Made by a program: the position numbers and the translations under genes
In this document: positions 24,009-33,231 of the stretch, piece by piece
How the letters are laid out: every line of letters starts with the position of its first letter
Position numbering within the stretch: position 1 is the stretch's first letter
Notes under the pieces: model-generated
What the model saw: only the letters and a program-made list of their open reading frames with translations
Databases searched by the model: none
What the model was told of the DNA's origin: nothing
From: Nostoc spongiaeforme FACHB-130
GTDB lineage: Bacteria; Cyanobacteriota; Cyanobacteriia; Cyanobacteriales; Nostocaceae
Length of the DNA: 37,870 nt
NCBI RefSeq assembly: GCF_014698475.1
Contig: NZ_JACJTB010000059.1
Span: 1 to 37,870, forward strand
Direction of reading: 5' to 3'

Positions 24009-27000
24009 TAAAGTTGCTAATACAGACTGCTGCTTAACAGGCTCAAATTTCCAATTAGAAAAATCCTTTATTTCCAATTGTACACCTTTAAAATTAGCTA
24101 ACATCAATTCATCGCGTTTATACCAAGCAGTAAATATTTTATCTCTGCCATCATCAAAAGTTACTGGGTCTATTTGATAACCTTCATTAACAGTTTTTAA
24201 CTTTAATCCCAATAACTTAAGTAACTTGCTGAGTATTTTGATCTGAGAAGTTATTGCTTCTTCCCTAACTAGGTTAATGCCTAAAACACGTTTGATATGT
24301 TGACTGTGCTGATAAACAACATCTTGCAACCACAGTAAATCAGGGTCATTTTCAATAAAAATCCTGTTTGGTTCAAGAAATTCTAGCATTCCTAAAGCTT
24401 TCATTGCTTCAACTTTGACAGTATAAGTCTTAATATCTGGTAAGAAAACCTTACCTTCGCCTAACAGTAGTTGCTGTTGCCATTCATGTTGGTCTCTAAC
24501 ATGAAAATAATCACTTTCATGGGTTAAATAATAGTGAATTAATAATTGGGAGTAATAACCTTGGTCATCTTTTAATTTGAGTTCTGGTGTAACCTCTACA
24601 CCATATTTTTGTTTGAGCGTATATTTATGTATTTGATGACGCTCTAAATCTGTGAGAGAATTTTTAGATGATAACTGTTGATATTCTACATAATTTATAT
24701 CTGGAGCGTCGGCAATAATTTTGGCAGTAGCTAATTGATTTTTGAGCTTTATGTCTTTCATTTGCCGTTTAATATCTTTCGCTTTTTGCCGCTTATCTGT
24801 CCAATCTCTTTGGACTTTGACAATTTCTAAAATTAATCGCTTGCGTGTTGCTAAATCACTAGAGTCAGTTGCTAAAAAGGCTAAACGTAAATCTCGGATA
24901 ATATTATTGTGAACTGCATTACTCCGCAGCCAAATTTGATGTCCGTCAGTTGTTAATCCATCTTGCATCGACTGACGATAAAGACGGATAGAAGCATTAA
25001 CTCTTGCAGATAATTTTGCCCAAGTTCGTAAATGAATTGGGTCATATACTAAAGGCAAATCTACATCTATTTTATGCAGTGGATTAAGTAAAGCTAAATT
25101 TTCTTGTTGATTGGCTTGATACCAATCAGATAATAAACGATAGTTGGTACTACCACTACCAATTAAACCAATTCCTCGTTTAGCACACCAAACAATCCGA
25201 GGGACATTATCTCTAACTCTGGCTAAAGCTTGTCGTGCTTCCGAATCAGGAATTACGCCTTGGAAGATGCCGTAAACTCTATCAAAATGTTGGACATCAA
25301 TACTAATACCAGTTCCTAGACTGGGAGTAACAAAAATCGTATCGTACTCACCAATTTTTTGATTAATCTTTCCAACAAATTCAACGGCTGGATGGTCAGG
25401 TGTATTTGTGGTTCGGCTACTAATTACTAAACTTTTAGGAAATTGATAGCGTAATTTTTCTAACCGTTCTTTGAGGTAATTTTCAATAGTTTCACAGCTA
25501 TAGCGTCCAGAACGACTATCGGTAGTGACGTAGCATTTACGCCCTGCGAGTAAATCTAATTCTAGTTGATGAATTAAAGGTGTGGGGTTGGGTGAATCAT
25601 AAAAAGTTATATCCCAACCGCGTGCAGGTTGCCATTGGTTGACAAGTAACCAAGGTGTAATTTTAATTTCAGATAAACCTTGCAGATATTCTAAAGATAC
25701 ATCTGATAAATCAGCATCTTGGGCAATGATTAAACCACCAGTTTGCAAAACTGTAGCGATTAATTTTTGGAAATTTTTTAAGATTTTGACACGTTTATTT
25801 TTACAAGTATCGCTATTTAATAAATGCCATAACAATTGCTCAACTTCATCTAAGATAACTATGCCGCCTTGCCATTTATCTGCATTGATTTTCCAAATAG
25901 AATCAATACATAAACCAAGAGATTCAGTAGTTTGACTGTCAAAGTAGGAGAATAAATTATTATTATTGTTTAAACCCCATTGAATCCCAATTTTGTCACA
26001 TAAGAATTTTCCCAGTTGAATTCTGTGGGTAATTAATAAGATGGGCTGGTTTTTGGTTTTGGCTTGTTGGACAATATTTTGTAAAGCTGTAGTTTTACCT
26101 GTGCCTTTGGCTGATTTAACTCCGACTAAGCCTGAGTTGGGAAAGGCTATCTCACCTAAATAAGGACGGTTGATGATGAGTGCAGTCGGAATAGTTAATT
26201 CTGTATGTGGTTTGGTGTGTGCGAGGTAAATTTCTAAATCAACACTTTGGCGATAAACTTTATCGAAAGCAATACTATTTTTTGCAACGATTAATTCATC
26301 AACACCTTTTTCTGGCCCTGGTAATTCGATAACTTTAACTAAGCAATTTTTTTCTTGAAATAAGCAACCAAGTTGCGCGATCGCATTATTCACTGCTGCT
26401 ATAGTCTTAGGTTGAGTTTCAAAATCAAAACATATATATATGTGGCGTTTTGCCGTTGCAAACAACGCTAAATCAGGAATGAGTTGACGACGGGTGACTT
26501 TACCAAATCCATCTTTGAGGACTCGATAACCGCTAGTAATTCCCGGAACTGCGATCGCAGCATACCCTTGCGATAACAGTGCAGCCGCCTTCTTCGCACC
26601 TTCGCAAATAATCACGGGTATGTTCTGTTCCATCACCCATTGCCAAAAACCCATCGCTTCGCCGTTAGCATCAACGCTGATATTCTCAGGTAAGCCGAGA
26701 TTGTAACGCTGTGCAGTTTCTTGCCAGATTTCCAACGTCACCCGCAAATAAAATACTCTGGTGGGTGTACTGGGAGGATGTTCATATTTGATGGGTTTGC
26801 CATTATCCTTGATGCGGGGTTGATTTGGCTTAAAACATCCCCATTCCATTGGTTGCCAATTATTTAGCGGATCTAGTCCCCCACACCACCAACCGCCTGC
26901 GGTAATATGGCTGTAACGCTGTAACCAGCCGCTTTTTACCATGCCTGTGTTTGTGCGCGGGAGGAGTTCGGAAATTAACAGGTATTCGTAGGCGATCGCA

Positions 27001-27101
27001 CCTTGGAGAGACTTAAAATTTAGTTGCGCTAGGTGTAAATCTATACTACTGCCCTTGACTAATTCTTCAAGGTGTTTGGTTTCTAGATAGTGTAGATACA
27101 T
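23997..27101 (-). CDS. CyRepA1-like plasmid replication protein (DUF3854 primase-helicase)
   Basis: About 1034 residues from the ATG at 27101 (a TTG at 27125 would add 8). Numbering is from the longer form. A TOPRIM-like DUF3854 region (about 100-300) has VIICEGAKKAAALLSQG with Glu175 and IYICFDFE with Asp234, suggesting primase-like activity. A superfamily 2-type helicase follows, with Walker A SAKGTGKTTAL (338-348), Walker B IVILDEVEQ (422-430), PSLGTGISID (601-610) and an arginine-finger motif QALARVRDN (632-640). A Lys/Arg-rich helical C-terminal part (about 700-1040) may bind DNA. This order is that of the CyRepA family reported as replication initiators of large cyanobacterial plasmids. 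Here it sits among chromosomal genes, beside a toxin-antitoxin pair. Confidence 0.82.
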   Translation of the reverse strand: MYLHYLETKHLEELVKGSSIDLHLAQLNFKSLQGAIAYEYLLISELLPRTNTGMVKSGWLQRYSHITAGGWWCGGLDPLNNWQPMEWGCFKPNQPRIKDNGKPIKYEHPPSTPTRVFYLRVTLEIWQETAQRYNLGLPENISVDANGEAMGFWQWVMEQNIPVIICEGAKKAAALLSQGYAAIAVPGITSGYRVLKDGFGKVTRRQLIPDLALFATAKRHIYICFDFETQPKTIAAVNNAIAQLGCLFQEKNCLVKVIELPGPEKGVDELIVAKNSIAFDKVYRQSVDLEIYLAHTKPHTELTIPTALIINRPYLGEIAFPNSGLVGVKSAKGTGKTTALQNIVQQAKTKNQPILLITHRIQLGKFLCDKIGIQWGLNNNNNLFSYFDSQTTESLGLCIDSIWKINADKWQGGIVILDEVEQLLWHLLNSDTCKNKRVKILKNFQKLIATVLQTGGLIIAQDADLSDVSLEYLQGLSEIKITPWLLVNQWQPARGWDITFYDSPNPTPLIHQLELDLLAGRKCYVTTDSRSGRYSCETIENYLKERLEKLRYQFPKSLVISSRTTNTPDHPAVEFVGKINQKIGEYDTIFVTPSLGTGISIDVQHFDRVYGIFQGVIPDSEARQALARVRDNVPRIVWCAKRGIGLIGSGSTNYRLLSDWYQANQQENLALLNPLHKIDVDLPLVYDPIHLRTWAKLSARVNASIRLYRQSMQDGLTTDGHQIWLRSNAVHNNIIRDLRLAFLATDSSDLATRKRLILEIVKVQRDWTDKRQKAKDIKRQMKDIKLKNQLATAKIIADAPDINYVEYQQLSSKNSLTDLERHQIHKYTLKQKYGVEVTPELKLKDDQGYYSQLLIHYYLTHESDYFHVRDQHEWQQQLLLGEGKVFLPDIKTYTVKVEAMKALGMLEFLEPNRIFIENDPDLLWLQDVVYQHSQHIKRVLGINLVREEAITSQIKILSKLLKLLGLKLKTVNEGYQIDPVTFDDGRDKIFTAWYKRDELMLANFKGVQLEIKDFSNWKFEPVKQQSVLATLSTR

Positions 27102-27125
27102 GATGAGAAGCGCGAAAAGAAACAA

Positions 27126-27508
27126 TAGGATTTAAACCTTATCATGCCTACCCCGATTTTTTTGATCGGCAACTACCAAGTTTTTTAGATAATTTTTTAT
27201 ACCTCGTTATTGTAAATACAACTGTTAATCAGTAGGTGAGCTATTTTCCTTAGCGGGATCGCTCTACTAATAAGCTTGTATTGTAATAATTGATGAGAGT
27301 TAAATTTTATTTATCAGTATTCATCCGCAAGCATCAGGTAACAGCTTGCGCGAATAGAGGAAAAAGCTTGCTGTGTCAAGCTGTAGAGAAGCACATTAGC
27401 TAGTCATAAAATTACTTGTTAGGAAAATGTAATAAAAATAACTAATAAATTAAGAGATATGAATAAACTCTCAACGCTAATGCTGAGTTAAAATTTTAAG
27501 TAAAGATA
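27126..27508. other. Spacer between the replication gene and the toxin-antitoxin pair
   Basis: An AT-rich 383-bp spacer. CCGAT ... ATCGG forms a small hairpin near 27152-27168. ACAGCTTG (27341-27348) and CAAGCTGT (27377-27384) are inverted copies 28 bp apart that could be an operator or a replication-related site. No iterons (three or more direct repeats) were found by eye, and no gene is visible. Confidence 0.4.
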
Positions 27509-27520
27509 GTGAAATTAAAG

Positions 27521-27790
27521 ATGGATTCTCTTAAAGAAAAAATTGTAGGCAAACTAGAGCAATTACCTGAAAATAAATTACAGGAGGTTCTAAATTTTGT
27601 TGAGTTTTTGGAATGGAGAAAGGTAAATTACAAAGAACTCACAGAATCACAAAATGAACAAGTAGAAGAAGAATGTTTTACAGAATATGTTGAAGGTGTC
27701 TTAGTAGTACATACTCAAAACCTAAACAACTGGGAAAATGCTGTTCATGATTTAAGAGAAGAACGAATTCAAAAATTTACATCTTGGTGA
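27521..27790 (+). CDS. VapB-like antitoxin (DUF2281 type)
   Basis: 89 residues from the ATG at 27521; a GTG at 27509 would add four. The N-terminal block LKEKIVGKLEQLPENKLQ with EVLNFVEFLEW matches the short helical pattern of DUF2281 antitoxins. The acidic C-terminal part would wrap the toxin. It overlaps the toxin gene by four bases (GTGA), which implies translational coupling, a hallmark of toxin-antitoxin pairs. As is usual for such pairs, the complex probably represses its own promoter (inference). The only candidate operator is the inverted repeat at 27341-27384. Confidence 0.75.
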   Translation: MDSLKEKIVGKLEQLPENKLQEVLNFVEFLEWRKVNYKELTESQNEQVEEECFTEYVEGVLVVHTQNLNNWENAVHDLREERIQKFTSW

Positions 27791-28221
27791 AAATATTATT
27801 TGATACTTCTGTGCTTGTTGCTGCAATTGTGGCAGAGCATCCCCATTACTCAATAGCTTTACCGTGGTTACAGCGTGTTCAGGCAGAGCAGATAGAAGGT
27901 TTTGTTTCAAATCATACTCTAGCTGAACTTTATGCCATACTAACTCGCCTTCCTCAAAAACCAAAAATTAAACCAGAACTAGCGCAAAGACTAGTCCAAG
28001 AAAATCTCGCTAAATTTCACAAAATTGTTCTCACTACTGAAGATTATCAAGACACAGTAGCTAGGATGGTAAGTTTAAATCTTCCTGGTGGGGGAATTTA
28101 CGATGCTTTAATTGCTCAAGCTGCTATTAAAGCCAATGTGGATGTGTTATTAACTCTTAACGCCAATGATTTTACCAGGCTTGGCGAAGATATAGCCCGA
28201 TTAGTACAATCACCAAATTAG
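27787..28221 (+). CDS. PIN-domain ribonuclease toxin (VapC-like)
   Basis: 144 residues from the GTG at 27787. I prefer it to the TTG at 27784 because it gives the classic GTGA overlap with the antitoxin stop. The PIN-domain acidic residues are all present: Asp in ILFDTSVLVA near the start, Glu in TLAELYA (about 47), Asp in GGGIYDALIA (about 106) and Asp in LNANDFTRL (about 128). It should be a metal-dependent RNase that inhibits translation when freed from the antitoxin (family knowledge). It ends in a hairpin shared with the convergent chlB gene. Confidence 0.88.
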   Translation: MKILFDTSVLVAAIVAEHPHYSIALPWLQRVQAEQIEGFVSNHTLAELYAILTRLPQKPKIKPELAQRLVQENLAKFHKIVLTTEDYQDTVARMVSLNLPGGGIYDALIAQAAIKANVDVLLTLNANDFTRLGEDIARLVQSPN

Positions 28222-28259
28222 TAATTTAGGGTGAGGAAACCCACCCTAATATTTACTAA
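28218..28259. terminator. Shared two-way terminator of vapC and chlB
   Basis: TTAGTAA / TTACTAA form the outer stem and TTAGGGTG / CACCCTAA the inner stem, around the loop AGGAAACC-like sequence. The stop codons of both convergent genes (28219-28221 on + and 28256-28258 on -) lie inside the outer arms. The hairpin is symmetric, so it can act on both strands, with T/A-rich flanks. Confidence 0.75.
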
Positions 28260-29782
28260 GCTCCGACAGCTTCTTTGGCAGCGTATAGAACCTCAGCACT
28301 GATATCTTTGAAACCGCGATCGCGGGCAAATTTCTCAGTATTTCGCTTGACTTTACCGCGCACAAATCCTGGTATTTTATTTAATTCTGCTAAACCATCT
28401 TTTGTCCAATTTAAATCAGATTCGGCGGAAATTCCTTTCGTAATTACTTCTTTAGTATCGTGTCCACCAAATATTTCTAATAAATGGTCTTCCATTCCTA
28501 AAGTAAAGGAATTGTAGATTAAATCTGTGATTTGATTTGTACCTTCGTAACCTAAAAATGGTTTGTAACCAATGGGAAAGTTTTGGACGTGAATTGGTGC
28601 AGCAATTACACCGCAAGGAATATCTAAGCGTTTCCCGACGTGGCGTTCCATTTGTGTACCGAAAATGGCTGAGGGTTCGACACGAGCGATCGCATCCCCA
28701 ATTGCGCCATGATCATCAGTAATCAGTACTTCGTCGCAATATTCGCTTACCTGTTCGCGGAACCAGTCAGCATCATATTTGCAGTAAGTTCCTGCCCAAA
28801 CTACATGAATCCCCATTTCTCGTGAGAGAATTTTGGTAAGGGCGGCGGCGTGGGTATTGTCGCCAAATACTACAGCTTTTTTACCAGTCAAATTCTGACA
28901 GTCAATGGAACGGGAGAACCAAGCCGCTTGGGAAACATACAAGGTTTGCTCGTTGATATATTCTTCATAGTCAACATTCGCGCCTTGTGCGTTAATTACC
29001 TGTTGAATTTTGCGGATACAACGGGCAGTTTCTACCACACCCATCGGGGTAATATCTACGCAAGGTGTTCCGAATTCTGCTTGTAGGTAATTAGCTGTCA
29101 TTAAACCAAGTTCCCGGTAAGGAACCAAGTTAAACCAAGCCTTGGGTAAATTCTTTAATTCATGAACTGAAGCTCCTTCGGGAATGACGGCGTTTACCTC
29201 AATTCCCAAATCACCCATGAGTTTTTTCAATTCTGTACAGTCATGGTTGTTGTGAAACCCCAGGGTAGAAATACCAATGATGTTAACTGATGGCTTTTCG
29301 GTTTTGGTTGTAGGTAGTTCGCCTTTTTTGCGGGCTTTTTCGATATAAAACTGCACGATTTGATGTAAGGTGCGATCGCCTGCTTGCAATTCATTGACGC
29401 GATAATGATTCACATCCGCTAACATGACATCGCCTTTCGCTTCTAGCTGCGCCCGTTCGACAAAGTTTTGTAAGTCTTCTTGCAAAATGCTAGAGGTGCA
29501 AGTGGGAGTTAACACAATCAAATCAGGGTGTTCCTCTGCATCTTTGCGGGTAATATTGTCAACCACCTTCTCTTGCGAACCGCGTGCTAATACGTGACGG
29601 TCTACAACACTGGCTGTCACTGGGGTAAAATCTCGCTCCCGTGAGAGCATGGAACGCATAACGTTAAAATAATCATCTCCGAGGGGGGCGTGCATAATCG
29701 CATGGACGTTTTTAAACGAACTAGCGATTCGCAAAGTGCCAATGTGGGCTGGGCCTGCATACATCCAGTAAGCCAATTTCAT
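28256..29782 (-). CDS. chlB: Light-independent protochlorophyllide reductase subunit B
   Basis: 508 residues, full length. ChlB pairs with ChlN to form the catalytic NB component of dark-operative protochlorophyllide reductase, which receives electrons from ChlL and makes chlorophyllide a without light. Asp36 in HAPLGDDYF matches the unusual aspartate ligand of the Fe-S cluster known in BchB, and Cys95 in TPTCTSS is a cluster ligand. The C-terminal PCP_red helix domain (from about 455) is complete. The ATG is preceded by GGGAG about 9 bases upstream. chlL and chlN are not within the window; chlB is alone in its transcript. The system is oxygen-sensitive. Confidence 0.98.
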   Translation of the reverse strand: MKLAYWMYAGPAHIGTLRIASSFKNVHAIMHAPLGDDYFNVMRSMLSRERDFTPVTASVVDRHVLARGSQEKVVDNITRKDAEEHPDLIVLTPTCTSSILQEDLQNFVERAQLEAKGDVMLADVNHYRVNELQAGDRTLHQIVQFYIEKARKKGELPTTKTEKPSVNIIGISTLGFHNNHDCTELKKLMGDLGIEVNAVIPEGASVHELKNLPKAWFNLVPYRELGLMTANYLQAEFGTPCVDITPMGVVETARCIRKIQQVINAQGANVDYEEYINEQTLYVSQAAWFSRSIDCQNLTGKKAVVFGDNTHAAALTKILSREMGIHVVWAGTYCKYDADWFREQVSEYCDEVLITDDHGAIGDAIARVEPSAIFGTQMERHVGKRLDIPCGVIAAPIHVQNFPIGYKPFLGYEGTNQITDLIYNSFTLGMEDHLLEIFGGHDTKEVITKGISAESDLNWTKDGLAELNKIPGFVRGKVKRNTEKFARDRGFKDISAEVLYAAKEAVGA

Positions 29783-30269
29783 CAGGCGTTCTCCCTTGTG
29801 AACAAAATCAGAGGTGGACTATGATTGCGAAATTATTAGTCTTTGATTGTCCCAAAACTTGTAGCGTGGAAGAAATAGGACTATTTACTAGTTGATTGGT
29901 GTCAGAATCGCTGAAACCTTTGTGATGATTAGATTTTAGCTTTTAAGTTAAACAACATATATATTGTTTAAGGAAATAATTCTTAGTCTTATGCAAATCT
30001 TGTTAGCAAGATAAAGCTGTTATTTAATATTTATTCATAAACTCTGGGCAAGTATTCTTAATATTTCTATATATATTTTGGTATGAGAAATGCGATCACT
30101 ATCTTTAAAGAACCAGAGTATTTGATATTACATCATTTCAAATCTTGCACTAAAAGAGGGTTGAGCGAAGCGATGCACTGAGCCTGTCGAAGTGTCGAAA
30201 CCCGCCAATCTCAAGTTAAATTTAACTTAGTCCTTATACCTATTTAATAATACTGATGAGTAATTTTAC
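29783..30269. other. Spacer between divergent chlB and HD-domain gene
   Basis: A 487-bp AT-rich region expected to hold both promoters. A GC-rich interspersed repeat (GGGTTGAGCGAAGCG ... TGTCGAAACCC) occupies about 30158-30203 and can fold into a hairpin; this type is common in Nostoc genomes. A 24-codon frame at 29821-29895 has an upstream GAGGTGG but is too short to call. Confidence 0.5.
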
Positions 30270-30812
30270 ATGAATCATCAAAGCAAAACCTTTCAAACAG
30301 TCAATGAAGCTTATCAGTTTCTAGAAGAACTGGGAGCTTTACCAAAACTGATACTTCACGTTAAATTAGTTGGCGAAGCGGCTGATTTACTCATCTCAAA
30401 ATTACATGAATTACAGGTGCAGTTTGATGAAAGTTTTGTGCGTTTGGGTGTAGTGTTTCATGATGCAGGTAAAATTATTCATCCAGAAGAATTGACAGCT
30501 AAAGGTAATAATCACGAAGCTGATGGTGAGACGTTACTCATCAACAATGGAGTTGATTCAAATCTGGCGCTTTGCTGTCGTTCTCATGCTCAATGGCAAA
30601 CAATGGAATGTTCTTTTGAAGAGATATGTGTTGCCTTAAGCGATACACTTTGGAAAGGCAAGCGTAACAATCAATTAGAAAATTTATTTATGAATATGTT
30701 AGTAGAAAGATGCCATAAAGAGTATTGGGAGCTTTTTATAGAAATGGATTCTTGTTTTGAAAAAATTGCTTCCGATGGTCATTTACGACTATTGCGTAGT
30801 CAAGACGTATAA
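30270..30812 (+). CDS. HD-domain phosphohydrolase-like protein
   Basis: 180 residues with an HD-type metal-binding arrangement: His30, the central doublet His64-Asp65 in VFHDAGKI, His82 in NNHEADG and His106 in CRSHAQW. Enzymes of this superfamily hydrolyse phosphate esters such as nucleotides or cyclic nucleotides. This one lacks GYP or relA-type signatures, so the substrate is unknown. It is cytoplasmic, without membrane segments. The ATG start is plausible though the ribosome-binding site is weak. It converges with the amine oxidase gene across a palindromic hairpin at 30861-30893. Confidence 0.8.
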   Translation: MNHQSKTFQTVNEAYQFLEELGALPKLILHVKLVGEAADLLISKLHELQVQFDESFVRLGVVFHDAGKIIHPEELTAKGNNHEADGETLLINNGVDSNLALCCRSHAQWQTMECSFEEICVALSDTLWKGKRNNQLENLFMNMLVERCHKEYWELFIEMDSCFEKIASDGHLRLLRSQDV

Positions 30813-30860
30813 AAATAAAAATGTATTAATTCATATCTTTCATCTCATTCGAGAAGAATT

Positions 30861-30893
30861 AGATACTCGACTTCTTAAAGAAGTCGGGTATCT
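30861..30893. repeat. GACTTCTT-AAGAAGTC palindromic repeat, likely terminator
   Basis: AGATACTCGACTTCTT (30861-30876) pairs with AAGAAGTCGGGTATCT (30878-30893), one G-T wobble. A related hairpin lies at 35502-35534. It stands between two convergent genes, so it can double as a terminator. Confidence 0.7.
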
Positions 30894-30909
30894 GCGGGTA
30901 TCTGATTAG

Positions 30910-32889
30910 TTATTCAGGCAAATTAATCACAGGATTACGGCTAAAGAAACCGCGTGGAAATAACTTAAAACCAACACGATGAACAGGCATTACAGGCCAA
31001 TCTTCAGGACGGGGTACGTGTGTCATTCCCATTGTGTACCAAACTACGATGTCTTCATTTGTTAATGATTCATCGTCAGTAATATATTGTGGTAAACCAT
31101 CTTGTGGTTGGCTTTGATTAGGATAATTACCCCCTGCATAAATTTCATCTGGTTTATATTTTGTTACCCAAAAATGATGTGTAGCAAATTCGGCTCGTTT
31201 GCGAATTTCTGCACCTTCAGTTGGGAAAAATATGGTGTTTCCAGTTGGCATTAACATATATGCAGTTCCCACACCGAGAGTATTCTTTTTATCGGTGCTG
31301 CTAATCATCCATTCTCGGCTATGTTTGGTATCAACGTCACGGACGGCGACTTTTTCTGTTGTTAATTCTGTGTTTTCGACTGCAATCGCATTTCCTATAG
31401 GATTTTTACCACTAATTGGTACAGAGTTAACATTCATCTCCGTGACAGAATTTGCCTGTCCGTCTACATCCATATCTAGGCGGTAATTAAAAAAGTGTTG
31501 ATGGTTTACGCCAAAAATATTTTTAGCTAATAACCGCCCATAGGAATTATCAAAAGATTCTGTTTCTAAATTTGTCCCTTGGGCTAGAACAATTCCGCTT
31601 AATTCGTTTTGAACTTCTAAAGTACCATCTTGGTGAAAAATCCAATTGAGGCTGTAATCATAATTGTCAATTGTCGCCGTTATAGTTAACACTAACTCCC
31701 GATTGCGGCGGACATCATTACGCTGAGTATCATATCCATAATGTTTCCAGAGGATACCATTATCACGCTCATAAATACCAACAACTCGTGGCATTGTCAC
31801 AGGTTCGCCTTGTTCGTTGGCAAATATCGCATCTAATAAAACTCCGTTGCTGGGGATATCTTTACCCAACTCCAGCGCATTCGCTAACACACCAAAGTTA
31901 TATTCACCAACATCAAAAGCATTACGAAATGACCAAGTAGGATCAGGATCACCATAAGGTACTACCATTTCTGATAGGCTACCACGATATAAAACTGGTC
32001 GAAGATTTTCCCCATCTTGGTAATTTACTAAATACAATACCAAACCGTCACGCGGGTGCATTAAATAGCGAAATTTCCAACCTTGCCAACTAATTTCGTT
32101 ACCATTAATTTGGAAAGTTTTACCATAAGGCTGAAAAAATTTTAACGGTTTTGGTGGTGTGAGTAATTTACCCAAAGACTTCAGATCATAGTCCCACTTT
32201 TCTTTGGAGAATGGTACGATGCCTCTATCTATTAGACTGACAACTTCACCTCTATTTAAATTAACTGTTGCTAGTACACCTTCAATGGGACTACCGTAAT
32301 AATTCCAGTTATCGCCTCGATAATAAGATAATCCACGCACCAAGCGATCGCCTGTAGATTCTTCCTGTTTACTTAAGATTCCCGCCGCCCAACAACTAAC
32401 TTTAACATCATCAAAATCTTTAATTCCCCTTCTTTGCATGGCTTTTTGCCATCGTTCATCAGCTTTAATAATTTGAGATGTTAACGCACACTCTGTATAA
32501 CTTAAAGCTGGTTGAGCATTAGCTATTTCTTGCCAAGAACTCAGCGATTGCTTTTTTAAATCAACAACACCTTCGTAAGTTTTGTTTTGTAGGCGCTCGT
32601 ATACTACTAAAAAAGCTTGCCGTTGAAATTCTTGATTGGGTGTAAAATTTAAAACTTCCTGTTTATCCGGTTCTTTTAAAGCCACAATCGAAAAAATAGC
32701 CGTGTCGCTTAACGATTTTGCTTTTTTAACCACCTCCACGGCTGTGGTAATTTCTGTTTCTGTTAACGGCGTTAGAGGGTGCAAAATCTGCGGTTGTTGA
32801 GCAGAGACTTTACTTATTATTCCAAAAAATATACTCAGGCAGATAATAATATTAATGGCTAAAACAGCAAACCGCAGTTTCTTCATCAT
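30910..32889 (-). CDS. Copper amine oxidase (primary-amine oxidase)
   Basis: 659 residues with an N-terminal signal peptide (hydrophobic 8-28, cleavage near VSA-QQ). It is exported. It oxidises primary amines to aldehyde, ammonia and hydrogen peroxide using copper and a self-made topaquinone. All key residues are visible: catalytic base Asp326 in NAFDVGEY, the topaquinone precursor Tyr410 in TIDNYDY, copper ligands His463 and His465 in NHQHFF, and His624 in MTHVPRPEDW. The C-terminal GFFSRNP is typical. It therefore looks active. The physiological amine is unknown; use of amines as a nitrogen source is a reasonable guess. Single gene, with a repeat element upstream. Confidence 0.95.
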   Translation of the reverse strand: MMKKLRFAVLAINIIICLSIFFGIISKVSAQQPQILHPLTPLTETEITTAVEVVKKAKSLSDTAIFSIVALKEPDKQEVLNFTPNQEFQRQAFLVVYERLQNKTYEGVVDLKKQSLSSWQEIANAQPALSYTECALTSQIIKADERWQKAMQRRGIKDFDDVKVSCWAAGILSKQEESTGDRLVRGLSYYRGDNWNYYGSPIEGVLATVNLNRGEVVSLIDRGIVPFSKEKWDYDLKSLGKLLTPPKPLKFFQPYGKTFQINGNEISWQGWKFRYLMHPRDGLVLYLVNYQDGENLRPVLYRGSLSEMVVPYGDPDPTWSFRNAFDVGEYNFGVLANALELGKDIPSNGVLLDAIFANEQGEPVTMPRVVGIYERDNGILWKHYGYDTQRNDVRRNRELVLTITATIDNYDYSLNWIFHQDGTLEVQNELSGIVLAQGTNLETESFDNSYGRLLAKNIFGVNHQHFFNYRLDMDVDGQANSVTEMNVNSVPISGKNPIGNAIAVENTELTTEKVAVRDVDTKHSREWMISSTDKKNTLGVGTAYMLMPTGNTIFFPTEGAEIRKRAEFATHHFWVTKYKPDEIYAGGNYPNQSQPQDGLPQYITDDESLTNEDIVVWYTMGMTHVPRPEDWPVMPVHRVGFKLFPRGFFSRNPVINLPE

Positions 32890-33060
32890 CTGTAACTAGC
32901 AAACCAAGAACTTCTATTTATTCATTTCTCAGTATGAATAATAGGAATCCGGTTTTATTTCCGAATGTACTTGTGTAGGTAAAAATATTAGTCTTATATA
33001 AAAAGGATTTGGCTAAGATGATGTTTTAAAAGCTCTGTTGTTGGTAGCCAAACATTTTAT

Positions 33061-33137
33061 ATCCCCCTAAAATCCCCCTTAAAAAGGAGGACTTTAAGAG
33101 ACTTTTAGCCCCCTTTTTTAAGGGGAGTTGGGGGGAT
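33061..33137. repeat. 77-bp palindromic repeat (ATCCCCC ... GGGGGAT)
   Basis: It begins ATCCCCCTAAAATCCCCC and ends GGGGAGTTGGGGGGAT, so the arms pair over about 30 bases around a central AAGAGAC region. This repeat type is common across many cyanobacterial genomes and is probably a non-autonomous mobile repeat. It lies in the 342-bp spacer 32890-33231, in which I see nothing else except a possible fragment near 33186-33215. Confidence 0.75.
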
Positions 33138-33231
33138 CTGTAAGTGCCGATAAACACAACGAACTACTTGGAAAATAACTTTTGACACCTCTAAACCCAA
33201 TCTTCACCCATCTGTATACACAAATCCTGAA

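Noticed and set aside
27115-27140. tRNA-like T-loop near GGATTTAAACC
   Set aside because: The TTC motif is missing and no cloverleaf can be drawn around it.
27152-27168. CCGAT ... ATCGG hairpin as terminator
   Set aside because: The stem is only five base pairs, and it lies upstream, not downstream, of the replication gene on the minus strand.
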